Shown here: piece after piece, positions 31,181 through 36,648 of the stretch
Layout: every line of letters starts with the position of its first letter
How positions within the stretch are numbered: the stretch's first letter is position 1
NCBI GenBank assembly: GCA_944391375.1
Contig: CALXTJ010000008.1
Span: 1-36,648 of the forward strand
Length of the DNA stretch: 36,648 bases
From: an uncultured Alphaproteobacteria bacterium
GTDB lineage: Bacteria; Pseudomonadota; Alphaproteobacteria; RF32; CAG-239
Reading direction: 5' to 3'
The notes under the pieces: generated by a model
The model's database searches: none
Told to the model about the DNA's origin: nothing
Seen by the model: the letters and a program-made list of their open reading frames with translations, nothing else
Translations under genes and position numbers: made by a program

Positions 31181-32452
31181 TTAAGCTTTCCTTTGTAACC
31201 GAGCGGCAAAAAAAGCATCCATACCGCCCTTTTCTTTCATATAATACGGCAAAGTTCTTAAAACTCCATTATCAATTATCTTTTCTTCAACAACTTTAAG
31301 CTCTTTATCCTCAAACGGAAGCAATTCAAACTCGGGATGTCTTTCCAAAAATCTTTTAATTTGCTTTTCCCCCTCATCTTTGGCGATTGAACAGGTGCAA
31401 TACAGTAACATTCCGTCTTTAGCCATATGAGAGCTTACCGCATCAAGCATTTTTTCTTGTAAAACGAGTGCATTTTTAACATCATCTGTAGTTTTAATAT
31501 GCAGCACTTCGGGATGACGACGGAAAGTTCCGGTTGCCGAACAAGGAGCATCCAAAACAATTATATCAAAAACTTCATTACTATGAGCCAAAAATTCCAG
31601 AGCATCGGCAACTTCGGTTTGTAAATTTTGCTCTAAATTAAGTCTTTTGATATTGTGTTTAAGCCTATCCATACGCTCTTTATCAACATCTAAGGCCGTA
31701 ACTTTAGCTCCTCCCGCCAACAGCTGTGCCGTTTTACCTCCCGGAGCCGCACAGAGGTCCAACACCTTTTTACCTTTAACATTTTTAAGCAAAAAAATCG
31801 GCAAAGATGCGGCAAAATCTTGCACCCACCACAAGCCTTCTTTAAACCCGTAAAGTTCGGATATTTTAGTATTGATTTTATTTAACCTGATACTTCCGTT
31901 CGGTAATAAAACACCGTTCAATCGTTCGGCAATTTCTTCTTCATTTCCGTTAATAGTCAAATCAAGCGGCGGTTCAACAGAAAGCATTTTTTCCATATTC
32001 AAAATTTGCTCTAGGGTATAATCTTTTCTTAAAATATTTTGAAAATTTTGCGGAAAATGCGGGGTGTTGAACACTGTATTTAAATTTTCTTTTTCGCTTG
32101 ATATCCGCCGCAACACGGCATTTACCATATTAGCGGTAAATTTATCGGTTGTTTTTTTGGTGATGTTCACATATTCGTTAATAACCGCATAATCGGGAGT
32201 TTTTAAGTAGGCTATTTCGGTTAAAGCCAAAACAAGAGCATAATAAGCCGCCTTATTTTTGTTAGGAATTTTTTTTGCCAAATATTTTTGCAACACTTCC
32301 CGTATGGAAACTAAATTTCGCAATGCGGTTAAAATCAGCATATTGGCAAAAGGCAAATCTTTATCGTTTATCTGCGATTTTAAGGCATTAAAAAACAGCG
32401 ATTGCTCCAAAATTTGTTTTAAGATTTCAACACATTGTCGGCGAATAGTCAT
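31181..32452 (-). CDS. rsmB: 16S rRNA m5C methyltransferase, RsmB/Fmu family
   Basis: Encodes 423 residues. An N-terminal NusB-like helical RNA-binding domain (about 1-135) is followed by a SAM-dependent methyltransferase. SAM motif I is 'VLDLCAAPGGKTAQLL', then 'VTALDVDKERMDRLK', motif IV with catalytic-cycle Cys 'DAPCSATGTFRRHPEV', and motif VI with the nucleophile Cys in 'LLYCTCSIAKDEGE'. RsmB methylates C967 of 16S rRNA in E. coli. The ATG at 32452 is used; AAAGGA lies 12 bases upstream, somewhat far. A TTG four codons earlier is less likely. Divergent from leuS, with 183 bases between them that hold no clear promoter. Confidence 0.92.
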   Translation of the reverse strand: MTIRRQCVEILKQILEQSLFFNALKSQINDKDLPFANMLILTALRNLVSIREVLQKYLAKKIPNKNKAAYYALVLALTEIAYLKTPDYAVINEYVNITKKTTDKFTANMVNAVLRRISSEKENLNTVFNTPHFPQNFQNILRKDYTLEQILNMEKMLSVEPPLDLTINGNEEEIAERLNGVLLPNGSIRLNKINTKISELYGFKEGLWWVQDFAASLPIFLLKNVKGKKVLDLCAAPGGKTAQLLAGGAKVTALDVDKERMDRLKHNIKRLNLEQNLQTEVADALEFLAHSNEVFDIIVLDAPCSATGTFRRHPEVLHIKTTDDVKNALVLQEKMLDAVSSHMAKDGMLLYCTCSIAKDEGEKQIKRFLERHPEFELLPFEDKELKVVEEKIIDNGVLRTLPYYMKEKGGMDAFFAARLQRKA

Positions 32453-32635
32453 GATATTTAACAATCCTTTCGGTTTTGAGGTTAAACATTTAGCTAAAAC
32501 TTTGCAAGTAAAATCCCCGATTTATAAATAAAAACTCGTTGATAAAACGGTTAAAAATACAGTTTATGCTTGTTTTTTATAAAGCCTTGGTCTAACTTAT
32601 GGTAAGTTATGAGAAAAAATGGAGAATAAAAAGAA

Positions 32636-35092
32636 ATGACTGGTAATCCGCGTTACAACGGTAAAGAAAGCTTTGCCGATTGGCAAAAAGAATGGGACAT
32701 TGAACAAAGATACAACTTCCGTACCATAGAAAGCAAATGGCAAAAGATATGGGAAGATGAAAAAATCTACCATGTAGACATTGATAAAAACAAAGAAAAA
32801 TTTTACGCTTTGGTAGAATTTCCGTATCCGTCGGGAGCCGGACTTCATGTCGGTCACCCTCGGTCTTACACGGCACTTGATGTAATTGCCCGCAAAAAAC
32901 GCATGCAAGGTTACAATGTGTTGTACCCCATGGGTTTTGATGCTTTCGGATTACCGGCCGAAAACTATGCCATTAAAACCGGCGTCCATCCGGCGGTATC
33001 AACCCAAGCCAACATTAAAAACTTTACCCGTCAATTAAAATCCATCGGTTTTAGTTTTGACTGGGACAGATGTATTGATACCTCCTCGCCCGAATATTAT
33101 AAATGGACGCAATGGATGTTTATTCAGTTATTCAAACACGGATTAGCCTACAAAGATAAAATGGCCATTAACTGGTGTCCGTCTTGTAAGGTAGGTTTGG
33201 CTAACGAAGAAGTTATCAACGGACATTGCGAGCGTTGCGGTGCCGAAGTTGTCCGCAAAGACAAAGAACAATGGATGATAGCCATTACCAAATATGCCGA
33301 CCGTTTAATCAACGACTTGGAAGGTTTGGATTTTGTGGACCGTGTAAAGGCTCAACAGATAAATTGGATAGGTCGTTCCGAAGGTGCCGAACTTGATTTT
33401 GGATTCGGCGGTGATTTACTTACCGTATTTACCACTCGTCCGGACACGGCTTTTGGTGTAACCTATATGGTTTTAGCTCCCGAACATCCGTTTGTAAACA
33501 AGTACATGGACAAGTTTGAAAATCAGGCTGAAATCAAAAACTATGTTGCCGAGACGGCTAAAAAATCGGAATTACAACGCACCGCCGATGATTCTAAAAC
33601 CGGCGTTGAATTAAAAGGTATAAAAGCGGTAAACCCATATAACAACAAAGAAATACCGGTATTTATTTCCGACTATGTATTAACCGGCTATGGCACGGGA
33701 GCCATTATGGCAGTTCCGGCTCACGACCAACGCGACTATGACTTTGCCAAAGCCTTTAATTTACCGATTATTCAAGTTTTGGACGGCGGCGATATATCTA
33801 AGCAAGCCTTTGAAGAAGACGGCCCGCACATTAACTCCGGCTTTTTAGATGGCTTAAACAAAGAAGATGGTATGAAACAAGCCATTAACTATGCCGTTAA
33901 AAACGGATTCGGCAAGCCCAAAGTCAACTTCAAGCTCCGTGACTGGGTATTTTCGCGTCAACGCTACTGGGGCGAACCGATACCGATGGTTTACTGTGAG
34001 CACTGCGGATGGCAACCGCTGGATGAAAAAGACTTACCGTTGACTTTACCCGAAGTTACCGACTTTTTACCCAACGACAACGGCGATTCGCCGCTTGCCA
34101 AAGCAACCGATTGGGTTAATACCACCTGCCCCAAATGCGGCAAACCGGCTAAAAGAGAAACCGATGTTATGCCTAACTGGGCAGGGTCATCCTGGTACTT
34201 TTTAAGGTACTGCGACCCGCATAATGACAAAGAGTTTGCCTCCAAAGAAGCACTTGACTACTGGATGCCGGTAGACTGGTACAACGGCGGTATGGAACAC
34301 ACAACCTTGCACTTGTTGTATTCGCGTTTCTGGCACAAGTTTTTATATGATTGCGGTTATGTTTCAACCAAAGAACCGTATAATAAAAGAACTTCTCACG
34401 GTATGATTTTGGCCGAAAACGGTGAAAAGATGTCAAAATCACGCGGTAATGTAATTAACCCCGACGACATCGTCAACAACTACGGAGCCGACACTTTCCG
34501 TTTATATGAAATGTTTATCGGTCCGTTTGAACAAACCGCCATGTGGTCGGACGAAAGCTTAATGGGTGTTTATCGTTTTGTCGGCAAAATTTATAATCTG
34601 TTCAAAAAAGTTTACAAAATTGAGCCGAGTACCAAAGATTTACGAGCCATGCACAAGTGCATTTTGGAAGTTACCGAACGCATTGACCAAATGAAGTTTA
34701 ACACTGCGGTTTCATCGTTGATGACTTATGTAAACTACCTGTCCGGATTGGAAAAAATTCCGGCTGAATTGTACTCAACTTTATTAAAACTGTTAAGTCC
34801 GTTTACTCCGCACTTAGCAGAAGAGATGTGGGCTCGTATGGGTTACAACACTTCGGTAGTAACCGAAAGTTGGCCTCAAGGTGATAAAAAATTGGCCCAA
34901 GATGATGTGGTTACCATTGCCGTACAGTTAGGCGGTAAGATGCGTGGCACGATTGAAATGCCCAAAGATTCACCGGAAGATGAGGTAAAATCCACTGCTT
35001 TGAGCTTAGAAAATGTATCTAAGCAATTAGAGGGCAAAGAAATTAAAAAGATAATTGTTGTACCAAATAGGATTGTGAACATTGTTGCATAA
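32636..35092 (+). CDS. leuS: Leucyl-tRNA synthetase
   Basis: Encodes 818 residues. The class I signatures are intact: 'GAGLHVGH' (HIGH variant at residues 71-74) and '[11 protein letters not shown]' (KMSKS at 598-602). Between them lies the CP1 editing domain ('[19 protein letters not shown]', '[19 protein letters not shown]'), which clears mischarged Ile/Met/norvaline. Cysteine pairs at 'WCPSCKVG.../CERCG' and 'CEHCG.../CPKCG' are zinc-ribbon insertions. The usual start near '[11 protein letters not shown]' is preceded here by about 24 extra residues. The ATG at 32636 has GGAG 11 bases upstream; no later ATG lies before the conserved start. It is followed by lptE and holA, the typical alphaproteobacterial trio. 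Confidence 0.97.
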   Translation: MTGNPRYNGKESFADWQKEWDIEQRYNFRTIESKWQKIWEDEKIYHVDIDKNKEKFYALVEFPYPSGAGLHVGHPRSYTALDVIARKKRMQGYNVLYPMGFDAFGLPAENYAIKTGVHPAVSTQANIKNFTRQLKSIGFSFDWDRCIDTSSPEYYKWTQWMFIQLFKHGLAYKDKMAINWCPSCKVGLANEEVINGHCERCGAEVVRKDKEQWMIAITKYADRLINDLEGLDFVDRVKAQQINWIGRSEGAELDFGFGGDLLTVFTTRPDTAFGVTYMVLAPEHPFVNKYMDKFENQAEIKNYVAETAKKSELQRTADDSKTGVELKGIKAVNPYNNKEIPVFISDYVLTGYGTGAIMAVPAHDQRDYDFAKAFNLPIIQVLDGGDISKQAFEEDGPHINSGFLDGLNKEDGMKQAINYAVKNGFGKPKVNFKLRDWVFSRQRYWGEPIPMVYCEHCGWQPLDEKDLPLTLPEVTDFLPNDNGDSPLAKATDWVNTTCPKCGKPAKRETDVMPNWAGSSWYFLRYCDPHNDKEFASKEALDYWMPVDWYNGGMEHTTLHLLYSRFWHKFLYDCGYVSTKEPYNKRTSHGMILAENGEKMSKSRGNVINPDDIVNNYGADTFRLYEMFIGPFEQTAMWSDESLMGVYRFVGKIYNLFKKVYKIEPSTKDLRAMHKCILEVTERIDQMKFNTAVSSLMTYVNYLSGLEKIPAELYSTLLKLLSPFTPHLAEEMWARMGYNTSVVTESWPQGDKKLAQDDVVTIAVQLGGKMRGTIEMPKDSPEDEVKSTALSLENVSKQLEGKEIKKIIVVPNRIVNIVA

Positions 35093-35639
35093 AAAGAACA
35101 TAATTTTAGTAATCTGCGGGCTGATAATGTCATTATCGGCCTGCGGGTTCAAGCCGCTTTATGTGGAAAGAAAAGCCGATGATAAGTGGTATTATCAGGG
35201 CGAGTTTGATACATCCATTACCGAGGAGATGGCCAAAATTACCATTGCCCCGATTTCGGATCGTATCGGGCAAATGATAAGAAACGACTTAATGGACAGT
35301 TTTACCCCCAAAGGGGAACCGTCAAAGCCGGCTTATCGTTTTGTGGTTGATGATATCAAAAAGCAAGTAGTGCAACAAGCTTTGCGTAACGACATTACCG
35401 CCACGCGTGAAAGAGTCCGCTATACGGTAACCTACCGGCTTTATGATATCAAAACCGGTAAGCAGTTGGTACAAGGTAATTCCTTGGCCTTTGTCGGATA
35501 TGATATTTTAGCCAACCCCTATTCCACCACTTTTGCTCAGAAAAAGGTTGAACAAAATGCGGCCAAAATGCTCTCCGATGACATATCTTTGCGTATCGGA
35601 GCCTATTTTCATACGGTTATTACTCAAGAGAAAAAGTAA
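35082..35639 (+). CDS. lptE: LPS-assembly lipoprotein LptE
   Basis: Encodes a 185-residue lipoprotein. The signal peptide ends in lipobox 'LSAC' with Cys21, followed by the characteristic 'GFKPLY' (the family writes 'CGFrPLY'). The C-terminal half '[20 protein letters not shown]' and '[20 protein letters not shown]' match the LptE core. LptE plugs the LptD barrel and delivers lipopolysaccharide to the outer surface. The start is a TTG at 35082, overlapping the leuS stop by 11 bases with AGGA nine bases upstream; the first in-frame ATG would remove most of the signal peptide. It lies between leuS and holA. Confidence 0.92.
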   Translation: MLHKKNIILVICGLIMSLSACGFKPLYVERKADDKWYYQGEFDTSITEEMAKITIAPISDRIGQMIRNDLMDSFTPKGEPSKPAYRFVVDDIKKQVVQQALRNDITATRERVRYTVTYRLYDIKTGKQLVQGNSLAFVGYDILANPYSTTFAQKKVEQNAAKMLSDDISLRIGAYFHTVITQEKK

Positions 35640-35641
35640 TT

Positions 35642-36648
35642 ATGAATTACAAAGCCGCAGATATAGCTCAATACATAAAAAAGCCGGATAACAAAATTAA
35701 ATGCTTTGTTATCTTCGGCACTAACGAGGGCATGATAGCCGATTACGCCAATCAAATTGCCAAGAGCATATGTCCGGACTTAACCGATGCCTTTTGTGTT
35801 GTTAATTTATCTATGGAAGCCCTTGAAAAAGACATTGGCATTTTGTACGGAGAATACAATGCCCAATCCTTATTAGGCGGCAGAAGAGTAATTTTAATCA
35901 AAGACGGCAACAACAATTTAACCGCTCATTTTAAAAATTTATTCAAAGACAGTAAGTCCGATACTTTGGTTATTGTAACCTCATCAAGTATAAATACCAA
36001 ATCATCATTGGTAAGTTTGGGCAAAGAGAGTCCTGATTTTGCCCTTGTCGGCTGTTATGATGACCGCGAAAACGACATTTATGCCTATGCTCGGGATTTT
36101 TTAATAGCTAACGGTATAACCATAAATGCTCAAGCCATGGATTTATTGTGTTCGCGTTTATCAAGCGACCGTAAAGTAAGCAGCGGCGAGCTTGATAAGT
36201 TGGTAACCTATTTAGGCGGGAAAAAAAATTTAGAACTTGAAGATGTTAAGACCGTAATCAGTGACACCTCAAGTTCATCTGAAGAAGATTTATGTTATCT
36301 GGTAGCCAAAGGCGAAACCCAAAAAGCACTGGAGGCCTGTCATGAGTTATTATATGAAGGCGAAACCGAAGTAGCTTTAACCCGCAGTTTAACTTACCAC
36401 TTTTTTAGGTTGCTTAGCTGCGTAGCCTTAATGGAAAAAGGGCAAAAAGCAATCAGTGCCGTAAATGCCTTGCGTCCTCCGGTAATGTTTTTCAGAAAAG
36501 ACGATTTAGTTTTACAATTACACATTTGGAAAAGAAAAGACCTCTGCAATGTTTTAGACTTGTTATATAAATGCGAAAAAAATTGCAAGACCACCAATTT
36601 TCCAACTGAAGAAATTTTGAATTACACCATTTTGCAAATCTGCGGAGC
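35642..36648 (+). CDS. holA: DNA polymerase III delta subunit (3' end outside window)
   Basis: A frame open from the ATG at 35642 to the window edge gives 335 codons with no stop; HolA is normally about 340 residues, so only the last few are missing. Delta opens the sliding clamp within the clamp-loader complex. Recognisable are 'CFVIFGTNEGMIADYANQIA' (delta N-terminal fold), 'QSLLGGRRVILIKDGN', 'SSGELDKLVTYLGG', 'EDLCYLVAKGETQKALEACHELLYEGE' and 'LLSCVALMEKG'. It begins two bases after lptE ends, with GAGAAAAAG near the start, as the third gene of leuS-lptE-holA. Confidence 0.92.
   Translation, partial: MNYKAADIAQYIKKPDNKIKCFVIFGTNEGMIADYANQIAKSICPDLTDAFCVVNLSMEALEKDIGILYGEYNAQSLLGGRRVILIKDGNNNLTAHFKNLFKDSKSDTLVIVTSSSINTKSSLVSLGKESPDFALVGCYDDRENDIYAYARDFLIANGITINAQAMDLLCSRLSSDRKVSSGELDKLVTYLGGKKNLELEDVKTVISDTSSSSEEDLCYLVAKGETQKALEACHELLYEGETEVALTRSLTYHFFRLLSCVALMEKGQKAISAVNALRPPVMFFRKDDLVLQLHIWKRKDLCNVLDLLYKCEKNCKTTNFPTEEILNYTILQICG

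Noticed and set aside
32453..32635. Promoter and T-box-like leader between rsmB and leuS
   Set aside because: I looked for a T-box or leader-peptide attenuator before leuS and saw no Leu-codon run, no T-box sequence and no convincing terminator.

Overview
The window reads as chromosomal DNA of an AT-rich alphaproteobacterium. Three gene neighbourhoods point there: leuS-lptE-holA; a rarA / pseudouridine synthase / ATP12-type F1-ATPase chaperone cluster; and a gatCAB operon for indirect aminoacyl-tRNA synthesis. ATP12 chaperones are confined to alphaproteobacteria and mitochondria. The standard stops are used, including TGA. TTG starts recur (asmA-like, ruvC, hslO, lptE). The base composition and an isolated type IV pilin-like protein starting GRSMVEMLGVLAIIG recall uncultured host-associated (gut) alphaproteobacterial lineages, but that placement is an inference.

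Layout. 1-350: a small HTH protein and a terminator. 370-8748 (minus): a long gene train gatC-gatA-gatB, a nucleoside-hydrolase-like protein, a ZIP metal transporter, truB, rpsO, pnp, mixing tRNA amidation, rRNA/tRNA modification and RNA decay. 8824-11339 (minus): sirtuin then SppA. 11340-11717: a gap with a possible 44-aa membrane protein, a strong hairpin and a 17-bp tandem duplication. 11718-17267 (minus): rarA, a 98-aa unknown, RluC-type synthase, AsmA-like protein, short ATP12, acylphosphatase, mostly overlapping or nearly touching. 17376-19978 (minus): AmpG-like permease and a pentapeptide-repeat protein. 20135-21591: a zinc-ribbon orphan (plus) and a pilin-like protein (minus), back to back at their 3' ends. 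21830-23965 (plus): degenerate DEAD-box half-protein, yebC, ruvC. 23954-25427 (minus): recX and a homologue of the helical domain found in phage thymine-hypermodification enzymes. 25497-27124 (plus): hslO and a lipoprotein.

27180-28716 is the clearest accessory segment. An orphan protein made of two related halves sits behind a consensus sigma-70 promoter. It is followed by a mosaic of tRNA-Ser fragments and two 219-bp tandem repeats. Each repeat starts with the 3' end of the adjacent tRNA-Ser(CGA) gene, contains that gene's terminator, and encloses about 135 nt that can fold well. I regard this as the most novel element of the window.

28749-32452 (minus): rsmB, a membrane protein related to MraY/WecA transferases but without their catalytic aspartates, and a TPR protein. 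32636 to the end (plus): leuS, lptE, holA (cut by the window edge).

Several proteins are stripped-down or catalytically altered relatives of known families: the DEAD-box half-protein, the MraY/WecA-like protein, the short ATP12, the nucleoside-hydrolase-like protein, and a sirtuin lacking the desuccinylase arginine. All family assignments come from reading motifs by eye; no database search was possible.
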